Shown here: positions 8,975 to 18,173 of the stretch, one piece after another
How positions within the stretch are numbered: position 1 is the stretch's first letter
Layout of the letters: every line of letters starts with the position of its first letter
NCBI RefSeq assembly: GCF_900107395.1
Contig: NZ_FNPW01000001.1
Coordinates: 406,077 to 470,076 of the forward strand
Source of the DNA: Pseudomonas sp. NFIX28
Lineage (GTDB): Bacteria; Pseudomonadota; Gammaproteobacteria; Pseudomonadales; Pseudomonadaceae
DNA: 64,000 nucleotides
Direction of reading: 5' to 3'
Notes under the pieces: model-generated
Databases searched by the model: none
What the model was told of the DNA's origin: nothing
The model's input: the letters and a program-made list of their open reading frames with translations, nothing else
Program-made: the position numbers and the translations under genes

Positions 8975-9058
8975 TGTTTCAGGTAGATCGCGAATCCCGT
9001 TTTTGCGGCAACTGCGTTGCCGTACGCAGCCTCGCGGGCTCGGCAGCGGCTACAAACA
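8975..9058. repeat. Right arm of 84-bp inverted repeat; REP-rich segment
   Basis: This is the inverted counterpart of 7155-7238. It is followed by a further REP half (AGCCGCTGCCGCAGGCTGCG, about 9061-9080) and a GCAGGGGCTTGCCGCG segment up to about 9110, in the gap between luxR and the next aminotransferase. Confidence 0.8.
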
Positions 9059-9165
9059 CCAGCCGCTGCCGCAGGCTGCGAAAAGCCCCGCAGGGGCTTG
9101 CCGCGATCACGCAGGTCGCGCTGGTATCGGTTCCAGCGCGGTCCAGGCTTCAAGGCGGCGCCGGC

Positions 9166-10497
9166 TCAACGGGCCTGGGTGAAGCCCTGCTCCAGGGCGT
9201 GGATGATGGCGTCGATCTGCTGCGGCTGGATCACCAGCGGCGGCGACAGGATGATCTTGGTCCCCACCGGACGCACCATCACCCCGTTGTCGCGGGCGAT
9301 CTGCGCCACCTGGTTGGCATAGCCGCCCATGGGGTCGATCGGCTCGCGGGTGGTTTTGTCGGCCACCAGGTCGAGGGCGATCATCAGGCCTTTGCCGCGC
9401 ACTTCACCGACGCTGTCGAAGCGCTCGGCGAACGGCAGCAGCTTGTTCAGCATGTAGTCGCCCATCTTCGCGGCGTTGGCCGGCAGGTCTTCCTTGACCA
9501 CGATGTCGAGGCTGGCCAGGGCCGCCGCGCAGGCCACCGGGTGCCCGGAGTAGGTGTAGCCGTGCATGATCGCGCCGGTGAAGTTGGCGTTCCTGCTGAA
9601 CGCCGACTCGATGCGCTCGTTGACCACCGTGGCGCCCAGCGGGATGTAGCCGGAGGTGATGCCCTTGGCCAGGCACATGATGTCGGGTTTCACGCCCCAC
9701 AGGCGGCTGCCGAACATCGAGCCGCTGCGGCCGAAACCGGTCACCACTTCGTCGGCGATCAGCAGCACGCCGTATTTGTCGCAGACTTCGCGGATCAGCG
9801 GCCAGTAGTTGGCCGGCGGTACGATCACGCCGCCGGCGCCCTGGATCGGCTCGGCGATAAAGGCCGCGACGGTGTCGGGGCTCTGGAACTGGATTTCCCG
9901 TTCCAGCAGGTCGGCGCAGATCTTGCCGAGCTCTTCCGGGTCCTGGCTGTAGGGGTTGCGGTACAGCCACGGGGTATCGACGTGGAAACAGCCGGGCAGC
10001 AGCGGTTCGTAGTTGCGCCGGAACACGGTGTTGCCGTTGACCGAGGCGCCGCCGAAGTGGGTGCCGTGGTAGCCCTGGCGCAGCGAGATGAACTTGGTGC
10101 GGTCGGCCTGGCCTTCGAGTTTCCAGTACTGGCGGGCCAGTTTCAGCGCGGTCTCGATGGCATCCGAGCCGCCGGAACTGAAGGCGACGCGGCGCATACC
10201 TTCCGGTTCCAGCAGGTTCATCACCACCCGCGACAGCTCTTCGGCGCGCGGATGGCTGACGCCGTCGAACAGCTGGAAGTATTCCAGTTCGTCCAGCTGG
10301 GCGGTGATCGCCGCCTTCACTTCCTTGCGGTTGTGGCCGACGTTGACGTTCCACAACCCGGCGACGCCATCCACCAGTTGGTGGCCCTGGTCGTCGTACA
10401 CGTAGCAGCCATCGCCGCGGACAATGCGGATCGGCTCGCGTTGTTGCATTTCGTTGGGGTGCAGCATGGGATGCCAGAAGCGGCTTGGTTCGCTCAC
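9166..10497 (-). CDS. Class III omega-aminotransferase (PLP-dependent)
   Basis: This 443-residue protein matches aspartate-aminotransferase-superfamily class III enzymes of the putrescine/beta-alanine-pyruvate transaminase kind. Blocks include VDGVAGLWNVNVGHN, SSGGSDAIETALKLAR, YHGTHFGGASVNGN, LIADEVVTGFGRSG and LAKGITSGYIPLGA, with PLP lysine at about residue 278. It would pass an amino group from an amine to pyruvate or a related acceptor. It is divergent from the aldehyde dehydrogenase gene across a REPIN-bearing spacer; an amine transaminase followed by an aldehyde dehydrogenase makes a plausible two-step amine oxidation (inference). Confidence 0.9.
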   Translation of the reverse strand: MSEPSRFWHPMLHPNEMQQREPIRIVRGDGCYVYDDQGHQLVDGVAGLWNVNVGHNRKEVKAAITAQLDELEYFQLFDGVSHPRAEELSRVVMNLLEPEGMRRVAFSSGGSDAIETALKLARQYWKLEGQADRTKFISLRQGYHGTHFGGASVNGNTVFRRNYEPLLPGCFHVDTPWLYRNPYSQDPEELGKICADLLEREIQFQSPDTVAAFIAEPIQGAGGVIVPPANYWPLIREVCDKYGVLLIADEVVTGFGRSGSMFGSRLWGVKPDIMCLAKGITSGYIPLGATVVNERIESAFSRNANFTGAIMHGYTYSGHPVACAAALASLDIVVKEDLPANAAKMGDYMLNKLLPFAERFDSVGEVRGKGLMIALDLVADKTTREPIDPMGGYANQVAQIARDNGVMVRPVGTKIILSPPLVIQPQQIDAIIHALEQGFTQAR

Positions 10498-10619
10498 GTT
10501 GAATCTCCTGAAAACGCACGGACAGCGTGGGACATAGTAGTGCGCCCTTCACCGCGCGGATGCTTGCCTCTGCGTGCCAGATTCTTGATCGCCGCTGCCA
10601 GGCGGATGACCCCGTCCCT

Positions 10620-10736
10620 GTAGGAGCGAGGCTTGCCCGCGATGACGGCGGCCCGGACGGCGATGTATCGCAGATGGAATGCGGCGGCTGGATTGGGGCT
10701 GCTGCGCAGCCCATCGCGGGCAAGCCTCGCTCCTAC
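10620..10736. repeat. REPIN of a second family (GTAGGAGCGAGG type)
   Basis: The 25-nt arms at 10620-10644 and 10712-10736 are exact reverse complements (GTAGGAGCGAGGCTTGCCCG at the left start). The unit lies in the 357-bp divergent gap 10498-10854. A G-run (10745-10752) follows it. No gene is seen in this gap. Confidence 0.85.
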
Positions 10737-10854
10737 GGTTCGTGGGGGGGGGCTGGCAGCCAGCGGCAAGTTTTGCGGCAGCCAGAATCAAGACGGCCCC
10801 AGGCTTTGCCCTCAGAGTGGATCCCGTACCCGTCCATTTGCTTGAGGATTCCAA

Positions 10855-12342
10855 ATGAGCCTTGCCATCGACCCACGTGTCGCCGCCTTTATCGACTGCC
10901 AGCATGGCCTGTTGATCGACGGCCGCAGCCAGCCGGCGCTGTCCGGCGCGCAGATGCCGGTGTTCAACCCGGCCACCGGCGAAGAACTGACCCGCGTCGC
11001 CGCCGGTGCCGACGCCGATATCGACCTGGCCGTGGCCGCCGCGCGACGGGCCTTCGAGGGGCCCTGGGCGGCGCAGCGCCCGGCGGATCGCGAGCGCCTG
11101 CTGCTGAAACTGGCCGACCTGCTGGAAACCCATGGTGAGGAGCTGGCGCAACTGGAAACCCTCAACAACGGCCAGTCGATCCACCTGGCCCGGGCCCTGG
11201 AAGTCGGTGCCGCCGCCGAGTTCACCCGCTACATGGCAGGCTGGGCGACCAAGATCGAAGGCAAGAGCCTGGACCTGTCCATCGCCGCCGTTCCCGGCGC
11301 CCGTTACCGCGCCTATACCGTGCCGGAGCCGGTGGGGGTGGTCGGGGCTATCGTGCCGTGGAATTTCCCCTTGCTGATGGCCATCTGGAAAATCGTCCCG
11401 GCCCTGGCCTGCGGCTGCACCGTGGTGCTCAAGCCCGCCGACGAGACCCCGCTGACCGCCTTGCGCCTGGGCCAGTTGTGCCTGGACGCCGGGATCGCCC
11501 CCGGGGTGGTCAATGTGGTCACCGGCAGTGGCGCCCAGGCCGGTGCGGCCCTGGCCGCGCACAAAGGCATCGACAAGCTGGCCTTCACCGGCTCGACGCA
11601 GATCGGCAAGGTCATCGGCCATGCGGCGGTGGACAACATGACCCGGTTTTCCCTGGAGCTGGGCGGCAAGTCGCCGGTGATCGTGCTCGATGACTGCGAC
11701 CCGCAGGCCGCGGCCGCCGGCGCCGCCGGGGCGATCTTCTTCAACCAGGGCCAGGTCTGCACCGCCGGTTCGCGCCTGTATATCCAGCGAGCGATCTTCG
11801 ACCTGGTGCTGGAGCGCCTGGCGGCCATCGCCGGTTCGCTGAGCATCGGCCCCGGGCTGGACGAGCAGGCGCAGATCAACCCGCTGATTTCCGCCAGGCA
11901 GCAGAAGCGCGTGCTGGACATGATCGGCCAGGGCGTGGCCGACGGCGCCCGGGTGCTGTGCGGTGGGGGCGCCTATGGCGAGCAGGGCTTCTACGTGCGC
12001 CCGACGGTATTGGCCGATGTGCACGCGGGCATGCAGGTGGTGCGCGAGGAAATCTTCGGCCCGGTGGTGGTGGCCACGCCTTTCGACGAGATCGACGAGG
12101 TGGTGGCGCTGGCCAACGACAATCAATACGGGCTGGGCGCAAGCATCTGGTCCAACGACCTGGCAAAAGTCATGGACCTGATCCCGCGGATCAAGGCCGG
12201 CACGGTCTGGGTCAACACCCACAACATGCTCGATCCGTCGATGCCGTTTGGCGGCTACAAGCAATCGGGCATCGGCCGCGAAATGGGCCACGCGGCGATC
12301 GAGGCGTATACCGAGAACAAGTCGGTGTGCATCGCCTATTGA
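10855..12342 (+). CDS. NAD(P)-dependent aldehyde dehydrogenase
   Basis: This 495-residue enzyme has the full ALDH set: PWNFPLLMAIWK, KPADETPLTAL, FTGSTQIGK, general base Glu268 in LELGGKSP and nucleophile Cys302 in NQGQVCTAGSR. It oxidises an aldehyde to the acid in the cytosol. The closest types are phenylacetaldehyde or betaine aldehyde dehydrogenases. Since a FeaR-like regulator and amine transaminases sit nearby, the product of an aromatic or aliphatic monoamine is the likely substrate (inference). The ATG at 10855 follows TTGAGGATTCCAA. A REPIN lies directly after the stop. Confidence 0.92.
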   Translation: MSLAIDPRVAAFIDCQHGLLIDGRSQPALSGAQMPVFNPATGEELTRVAAGADADIDLAVAAARRAFEGPWAAQRPADRERLLLKLADLLETHGEELAQLETLNNGQSIHLARALEVGAAAEFTRYMAGWATKIEGKSLDLSIAAVPGARYRAYTVPEPVGVVGAIVPWNFPLLMAIWKIVPALACGCTVVLKPADETPLTALRLGQLCLDAGIAPGVVNVVTGSGAQAGAALAAHKGIDKLAFTGSTQIGKVIGHAAVDNMTRFSLELGGKSPVIVLDDCDPQAAAAGAAGAIFFNQGQVCTAGSRLYIQRAIFDLVLERLAAIAGSLSIGPGLDEQAQINPLISARQQKRVLDMIGQGVADGARVLCGGGAYGEQGFYVRPTVLADVHAGMQVVREEIFGPVVVATPFDEIDEVVALANDNQYGLGASIWSNDLAKVMDLIPRIKAGTVWVNTHNMLDPSMPFGGYKQSGIGREMGHAAIEAYTENKSVCIAY

Positions 12343-12343
12343 C

Positions 12344-12447
12344 CTGTAGCCGCTGCCGCAGGCTGCGATAAGGTCCGCAGGACCTTCAGCGACCTTAAGT
12401 ACGCCACGGCCGTTCCGGCCGATCGCAGCCTGCGGCAGCGGCTACAG
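12344..12447. repeat. REPIN after the aldehyde dehydrogenase gene
   Basis: The 26-nt arms at 12344-12369 and 12422-12447 are exact reverse complements and start CTGTAGCCGCTGCCGCAGGC. The pair fills most of the spacer to the permease gene and begins 2 bp after the ALDH stop codon. Confidence 0.88.
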
Positions 12448-12561
12448 TCGGACCCGGTCGTCCGGCCCCAGGCTGCGCAGACAGCCGAGCAGCAAGCACG
12501 CCCGGCGTGCCCTTGAAATGCCTAGAACAACAACATCCCCATGCTTTCGAGGTCCAGCACC

Positions 12562-14091
12562 ATGTCTTTCAACGACAGACTTACCCGACACCTGAGCCAG
12601 GGCGTGGTCGGTTTTCCCACGGCCCTGGCCAGCGCCGTCGGCCTGATCATGGCCAGCCCGGTGATCCTTACCGCCACCACCGGCTTCGGCATCGGCGGCG
12701 GGGCGTTCGCCGTGGCCATGCTGATCGCGATGCTGATGATGCTCGCGCAATCGACGACCTTCGCCGAAGCGGCCTGCATGATTCCCACCAACGGCTCGGT
12801 GTACGACTACCTGGCCTGTGGCCTGGGGCGTTTTTTCGCGATCACCGGGACCATTTCCGCCTACCTGATCGTGCACGTGTTCGCCGGCACCGCGGAAACC
12901 ATCCTCAGCGGCATCATGGCGCTGGTGAACTTCGAGTCCCTCAACACCCTGCTCGAACAGAGCGGCAGCGCCTGGCTGGTGGGTGTCGGGCTGGTGATCT
13001 TCTTCGGCCTGCTGAACGCCATTGGCATCACCGCGTTCAGCCGCGCCGAGGTGATCTTGACCTTCGGCATGTGGACCACCCTGATCATCTTCGGCGTGGT
13101 CGGGGTGTTCAAGGCGCCGGCGGTGGAGCTGGGCGGCTGGTTCGGCGAGTCGATGGTCGGCACCGACCTGGCCACCATCCTCTCGCTGGTGGGCATGGCC
13201 ATGTTCATGTTCGTCGGCTGCGAGTTCGTCACGCCGCTGACGCCGGAGGTGCGCAAGGCGGCGAAAACCATTCCGCGGGCCATGGCCCTGGGGCTGGTGG
13301 GCGTGGCCACCTGCATGTTCATCTATGGCGCGGCAATGAAGCGCCAGGTGGCGAACACCCCGCTGAACGCGGATGGCAGCGTGCACTTGCTGGACACGCC
13401 CATGGCCATCCCGCAGTTCGCCGAGCAGGTGATGGGGCCTTACGGGCGGATTTGGCTGGGTGTCGGCCTGCTGTTTGCCGGGGCGGCGACCATCAATACG
13501 CTGATGGCCGGGCTGCCGCGCATCCTCTACGGCATGGCCCTGGATGGCGCGCTGCCCAAGGTATTCACCTACCTGCACCCGCGTTTCAAGACGCCGCTGC
13601 CGTGCATCGCCGTGGCGGTGCTGATCCCGTGCCTGCACGCCTGGTGGCTGGGCGGCAGCACCGACAACATCATGCATCTGGTGCTGGCCGCGGTCTGTGC
13701 CTGGAGCACCGCCTATCTGCTGGTGACCCTGTCGGTGGTGGTGCTGCGCATCCGCCGTCCGGACCTGCCGCGGGCCTACAAGTCGCCGTTGTTCCCGCTG
13801 CCACAGATCGTCTCGTCCATCGGCATCATCCTGGGCATGTGGTTTATCACGCCGCCGGGCATGAACCCGCGGGACATCTACGTGCCTTTCGGCAGCATGC
13901 TCGGCCTGACGGCGGTCTACGCGCTGGTCTGGACCCTGTTCGTGCAGAAGGTCAACCCGTTCCGCCCGGTGCCGGTGGAAGAGGTGCTGGCGCAGGCCTT
14001 CAGCCTGGAACCCACTCCTGATACCCGCGCGCAGAACCTGCCTGGAGCCACGCCCGATGAGCCCTACAAGCTGGCGACAAAACCTCTCTGA
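12562..14091 (+). CDS. APC-family amino acid/amine permease
   Basis: This 509-residue membrane protein has about 12 hydrophobic segments and the APC superfamily N-terminal pattern (GVVGFPTALASAVGLIMASP). It takes up an amino acid or amine across the inner membrane. The ATG at 12562 is preferred over the one at 12541 because GAGG lies 9 nt upstream of it. The 3' end overlaps the next gene by 35 bp. Its place between the ALDH and a FeaR-like regulator suggests it imports the substrate of this pathway. Confidence 0.87.
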   Translation: MSFNDRLTRHLSQGVVGFPTALASAVGLIMASPVILTATTGFGIGGGAFAVAMLIAMLMMLAQSTTFAEAACMIPTNGSVYDYLACGLGRFFAITGTISAYLIVHVFAGTAETILSGIMALVNFESLNTLLEQSGSAWLVGVGLVIFFGLLNAIGITAFSRAEVILTFGMWTTLIIFGVVGVFKAPAVELGGWFGESMVGTDLATILSLVGMAMFMFVGCEFVTPLTPEVRKAAKTIPRAMALGLVGVATCMFIYGAAMKRQVANTPLNADGSVHLLDTPMAIPQFAEQVMGPYGRIWLGVGLLFAGAATINTLMAGLPRILYGMALDGALPKVFTYLHPRFKTPLPCIAVAVLIPCLHAWWLGGSTDNIMHLVLAAVCAWSTAYLLVTLSVVVLRIRRPDLPRAYKSPLFPLPQIVSSIGIILGMWFITPPGMNPRDIYVPFGSMLGLTAVYALVWTLFVQKVNPFRPVPVEEVLAQAFSLEPTPDTRAQNLPGATPDEPYKLATKPL

Positions 14092-14650
14092 GTTCTGGCA
14101 CCGGCCACCCGCCGGCTACCGCCCGGGGGCGACCCTGAACCAGCTGCGGCGTGACCTGCCGGGGTTCGACTGGGCACCCCAGGCACCCGGGCTGGCGCAC
14201 TTTACCTGGGCCGAAGCAGGCCTGGACTTCGAGGTCCAGGAGCTGCCGCAGGCACAGTTCCTGATGCACCTGGTGGTCTGCGAGTTTCGCCTGCGCGTTC
14301 CCGCTTTGCCGGGGCCGCAGGCGCGCATCGACATTCGCCACACCGGGGCGATCCGTCGCCAGGGCGTCGCCGCCGCCCTGAAGCAAGGAGTGAAGGAGCA
14401 GTGGGTAGGGCTGCTGCAGCAATTGCAGAGCGATCCGCAGCTGCTGGCGGCGTTGCTGCCGCTGGACTTCAAGCGCCTGCAATTGCAGCGCGACGCGCAG
14501 GGCTGGCGGGTGTGCCTGGAGCATTTCGGCGCCAGCGAGGTGGTCAACCGGCTGCCCGGGTTCCGCCGCTATATCCGCTTGAGCAACGAGCAGCGAGCTG
14601 CCTTGCTGGCCGCTTTCGCGCGCCTGCAGGCATTGTTGAGCGATCACTGA
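14057..14650 (+). CDS. Hypothetical protein, DUF3156-like
   Basis: This 197-residue soluble protein has no signal peptide or membrane segment. It opens with LSEFWHRPPAGYRPG and later shows FTWAEAGLDFEVQE and LPGFRRYIRLS. The composition matches what is known of DUF3156, a gammaproteobacterial family without function that often follows an APC permease; the assignment is by memory of the family. The first 35 bp overlap the permease 3' end in another frame, which makes translational coupling likely and ties it to that transporter. Confidence 0.65.
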   Translation: MSPTSWRQNLSEFWHRPPAGYRPGATLNQLRRDLPGFDWAPQAPGLAHFTWAEAGLDFEVQELPQAQFLMHLVVCEFRLRVPALPGPQARIDIRHTGAIRRQGVAAALKQGVKEQWVGLLQQLQSDPQLLAALLPLDFKRLQLQRDAQGWRVCLEHFGASEVVNRLPGFRRYIRLSNEQRAALLAAFARLQALLSDH

Positions 14651-14797
14651 ACCTTCCCGCGAGTGCTGGCATAACCCGTGCTTAGGCCATAACGGACTAT
14701 CGATTGCGCCGCGCTTTATTGCCCGGCAAATAGATAACATGTTAATGATATCGCCATAACAACAAAGGCGGTCTCAGCCGGCTTCTGGAGGTGCACA

Positions 14798-15736
14798 GTG
14801 CTTGCTTCGCATAGTTTCGGTTCCTGGGTGGGGGCATTGCAGGGCGTTTGCGGTCGGTTCGACGCTCGCCAGGCGCTGAATTCGGCGTTGTTCATCGGTG
14901 AAGTCGGCTTGCGCGACTACGCCGGCCTCGAGGTGGCGCAGATACGCACCAATGCCGGACTGATCTCGCGCAGAAGCACCAGCGTCGATCATGAAGACGA
15001 TCGCCACTGCTTCCTGATCATGCAGCGCAGCGGCCATGCCCAGCTCAGCCAGGGCGGCGAGCGCATCGAACTGGCCCCGGGAGAAATGGCCCTGCTGGAC
15101 TCGGCCGGGGCCTGCGAAATCGTCCCGCACGGCTTGATCGAACATGCCTCCCTGCACCTGTCCCGCAACGAGGTGTATCGCCATCTGCCGGCGCAGCAGC
15201 GCAAGTTCGGCAAGCTCTCGCAGCAATGCGCCAGTGGCCGGCTGATACGCCTGCTGGTGGAGCAGATCTGCGGCGACGACCTGCAAGGCTGCGTTGCCCA
15301 GCAGGAAGGCCAGGCGCTGCAGGAAGCGCTGATCGCCTTGCTTGGCCCGACTCTGCGCCAGGCGCCCGGGCCGAGCCTCGATGGCTACGACAGCCAGCAC
15401 GGCGGTTGCCTGCGCAGCCAGGCCCGGCAGTTGATCAACCAGTCCCTCAACGAGCCCGGCCTGACGCCGGTGTCACTGGCCAGCCAGATGAACATCTCGG
15501 TGCGCCAGCTGTATCGGTTGTTCGAAGAGCAGGGCGACAGCGTCTGCCGCTTCATCCAGCGCGCGCGCCTCGAGCGCAGCGCCGCCGACCTGGGCAACCC
15601 GCGCCTGCGCCACGAGTCGATCACCGACATTGCCTTCAAATGGGGGTTCACCGACTCGGCGCATTTCAGCCGCACCTTCAAGAAGCATTTCGAGCAATCG
15701 CCCAGGGACTACCGGGCCCGCTCGCTGAACGGCTAG
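14798..15736 (+). CDS. AraC-family regulator, FeaR-like
   Basis: This 312-residue protein has an N-terminal AraC-binding-like domain (about residues 30-180, with ELAPGEMALLDSAG) and a C-terminal AraC helix-turn-helix domain (VSLASQMNISVRQLYRLFEE and ITDIAFKWGFTDSAHFSRTF). FeaR proteins activate amine oxidase and aldehyde dehydrogenase genes on sensing aromatic amines or their aldehydes. The GTG at 14798 is used because GGAGG lies 7 nt upstream. It follows the permease/DUF3156 pair and is a good candidate for the activator of the ALDH-permease unit (inference). Confidence 0.82.
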   Translation: MLASHSFGSWVGALQGVCGRFDARQALNSALFIGEVGLRDYAGLEVAQIRTNAGLISRRSTSVDHEDDRHCFLIMQRSGHAQLSQGGERIELAPGEMALLDSAGACEIVPHGLIEHASLHLSRNEVYRHLPAQQRKFGKLSQQCASGRLIRLLVEQICGDDLQGCVAQQEGQALQEALIALLGPTLRQAPGPSLDGYDSQHGGCLRSQARQLINQSLNEPGLTPVSLASQMNISVRQLYRLFEEQGDSVCRFIQRARLERSAADLGNPRLRHESITDIAFKWGFTDSAHFSRTFKKHFEQSPRDYRARSLNG

Positions 15737-15767
15737 GGGCGAGCCTGGCGCGGCGCAAGGATTGGTC

Positions 15768-16544
15768 TCAAGGGTTTTCCAGGTCATGCCCCAGGGACTG
15801 GATAAACAGCGAAAACAGTTCCGGCTGCGAGGAAATGTCCAGCTTGGCGTAGAGGTGGCGCCGGTGCACCTTGATGGTCTCCGGCGAGATCTTCAGCCTC
15901 TCGGCCATGGCCTTGGAGGAAAACCCGCGGAGGATCAGCCGGGCAATTTCCACTTCCCGATCCGACAGCACGCCACAGCCGAAATGGCTCAGGGCATCAC
16001 GGATCTGGCTGGCCATTTCTTCCGTGGCGGCTGGCTGCGGGCGCTGGTTGCTTTGCTGCCAGTGTTGCTGCATCAGCGGCAGGACCCAGGCCGAGAAGGT
16101 GGTGAGTTGGCCGATTTCCTCGGCGCTGAACGGCCGCTGCATGCCCAGCGACAGCGACAGGGTGCCGGCCTGGGGAATCTGCAGGATGAATTGCAGTTCG
16201 TCCTCCAGCACGTTGTCGTGGAAGTAGCTGGAAAAGTACTCGGTCTGCCGGAAATGGTCCGGCGCCACTTCCTCCAGGCGGTACAGGCCGCTGGGGTATC
16301 CCTCGCGACAGGCCTGGAAAAACGGGTCCAGCAAGTACAAGCCGTTGAGGTAGATGAGCATCGACGCCGGCTTGTCCGAAGGCTCGGCATCGTATTCCTC
16401 GAGAGCGATGGGCAGGCCGTTGCTCGGGTAGAAGATTGCCAGGGCGTTATCGAACGGCAAGGCCTGGTGCAGCAACAGCACCAGCTGTTTCCAGAAACGC
16501 TCACCGCCGATCTGCGAGAGGGTGCGCCCGAGTCCGGCATGCAT
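15768..16544 (-). CDS. LuxR-family transcriptional regulator
   Basis: The C-terminal region has a clear LuxR helix-turn-helix (LSDREVEIARLILRGFSSKAMAERL followed by ETIKVHRRHLYAKLDI). The rest is a sensing region of unknown ligand. The frame is open to 16676, but the ATG at 16544 has AGGGAA about 8 nt upstream and gives 258 residues, usual for the type; the longer form is possible. It is divergent from the second APC permease and the peptidase gene, so it probably regulates them. Confidence 0.8.
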   Translation of the reverse strand: MHAGLGRTLSQIGGERFWKQLVLLLHQALPFDNALAIFYPSNGLPIALEEYDAEPSDKPASMLIYLNGLYLLDPFFQACREGYPSGLYRLEEVAPDHFRQTEYFSSYFHDNVLEDELQFILQIPQAGTLSLSLGMQRPFSAEEIGQLTTFSAWVLPLMQQHWQQSNQRPQPAATEEMASQIRDALSHFGCGVLSDREVEIARLILRGFSSKAMAERLKISPETIKVHRRHLYAKLDISSQPELFSLFIQSLGHDLENP

Positions 16545-16799
16545 GCCGATTTCCCTGAACAGAGTGATCAAATAGGTGGCTCCGCGTCGTTGCTGTGGCC
16601 CGGCGGGTTGTTTCTCCGCCAGGTGAAAGCACGGTTTCGGCGATTTGCCCGGTCGCGTCAAGGGGGAGTACTCCAATAGGGGAATTGGCCCTGTGCCCGC
16701 GGCTGCCTAAAGTGGCCTGCAACAAGTGCGACCCAGAGCGCACCCGCCCAACGTCCTTCGTTTCTGCCTCAAACCAAAAATAATCACGAGGATAACGAC

Positions 16800-18164
16800 A
16801 TGAGCTCTCCCTGCGTGCCGCAAGGCGCCCTGAAACCTACGCTGAGCGCGTTCGATGTGGTGGCCATCACCGTGTCGGGCGTGACCCCGGCCAGTTCGGT
16901 TTTCGTCATCGCCCCGTTCGCCATCCACCAGGCCGGCAGCGGGGTGTTCCTGGCCTTTGTCATGGCGGGGCTGCTGGCCTTGATGTTCGCCTTTTGCTAC
17001 GCCGAACTGGGCCGCGCCCACAACAGCGCCGGCGGCGAATATGTGTACGCCAAGCGCGTGTTCGGCGGCATGGCCGGCTACGCGACCTTTCTCACGGTGC
17101 TGGTGATGTTGCTGTTCATCCCGCCGGTGCTGGCCACCGGCGCGGCGACCTACCTGAACAATGCCCTGGGCACGCGCTTCGATTCGCAGACCGTGGCCCT
17201 GGTGATCGTGGTCAGCAGCTATGCGCTGGGTATTCTCAATATCAAGCTCAACGCCTGGATCACCGGCACCTGCCTGTTGCTGGAGATTGCCGCGTTGCTG
17301 GTGATCGTCTTCCTGGGGTTTGGCAATGCCTCGCAGCCGGCGAGCATCCTGCTGCAGCCGCAGATCGTCGAGAACGGCATGCTGCACATGGCGCCCTGGG
17401 CCCTGGTGATCGGCGCGGTGGGCGTCGGTCTGTTTTCCTACAACGGTTACGGCTCGGCGGTGCTGCTGGCCGAAGACATGAAATGCAAGGGGCAGGGCGT
17501 GCACAAGGCCGTGCTCTGGTCGCTGGTGCTGGTGGTGATCATCGAACTGGTGCCGCTGACCGCGCTGCTGATCGGCGCGCCGTCACTGAGCGCCATGCTC
17601 GAAAGCCCCGATCCCATCGGCTACCTGCTCACCAGCCATGGCAATGAAACCCTGTCGCGGGTGGTCAGTGCCGGGATCTTCCTTTCGGTGTTCAACGCGA
17701 TTGTCGCCATCGTGATCCAGATCGGCCGGGTGATTTTCTCCAGCGGGCGCGATGCCTTGTGGACGCCGGGCATCAACCGCCTGTTCACAAGGATCCACCC
17801 GCGCTGGGATTCGCCGTGGCTGGCCACGCTGTTCCTGGCCGTTCCGTCGGCGGTGCTGAGCTTCAGCTCGAACCTGGCCGAGCTGACCTCGTTCAGCGTG
17901 CTGCTGATCATACTGGTGTACCTGATCGTCGCCCTCAGCGCGCTGATGAGCCGGGTGCTGCTGCGCGACCGCGCCCACCCGTACCGCATGCCGCTGTGGC
18001 CGTTGCCGGCGCTGGTGGCGGTGATCGGCGCCGGTTATCTGTTGTTCAACCTGTTCCTGGACGCTTCGCTCAGGGACATCATGGTGATCGTCGGCCTGCT
18101 GGCGCTGTCGATGATCCTGTACGGCACCAACGGCCGGTTCAGCCCGGCGTTCCAGAAGCTTTAA
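16800..18164 (+). CDS. APC-family amino acid permease
   Basis: This 454-residue protein with about 12 membrane segments has VAITVSGVTPASSVFVIAPF at the start, an APC pattern, and the conserved FSYNGYGSAVLLAEDMK loop (residues about 212-228). It imports an amino acid, peptide-like compound or amine. It ends 9 bp before the P1 peptidase gene, whose GGAGAAG ribosome-binding site lies right after its stop. Uptake followed by intracellular hydrolysis of a short peptide or amide is the likely logic of the pair (inference). Confidence 0.87.
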   Translation: MSSPCVPQGALKPTLSAFDVVAITVSGVTPASSVFVIAPFAIHQAGSGVFLAFVMAGLLALMFAFCYAELGRAHNSAGGEYVYAKRVFGGMAGYATFLTVLVMLLFIPPVLATGAATYLNNALGTRFDSQTVALVIVVSSYALGILNIKLNAWITGTCLLLEIAALLVIVFLGFGNASQPASILLQPQIVENGMLHMAPWALVIGAVGVGLFSYNGYGSAVLLAEDMKCKGQGVHKAVLWSLVLVVIIELVPLTALLIGAPSLSAMLESPDPIGYLLTSHGNETLSRVVSAGIFLSVFNAIVAIVIQIGRVIFSSGRDALWTPGINRLFTRIHPRWDSPWLATLFLAVPSAVLSFSSNLAELTSFSVLLIILVYLIVALSALMSRVLLRDRAHPYRMPLWPLPALVAVIGAGYLLFNLFLDASLRDIMVIVGLLALSMILYGTNGRFSPAFQKL

Positions 18165-18173
18165 GGAGAAGTC

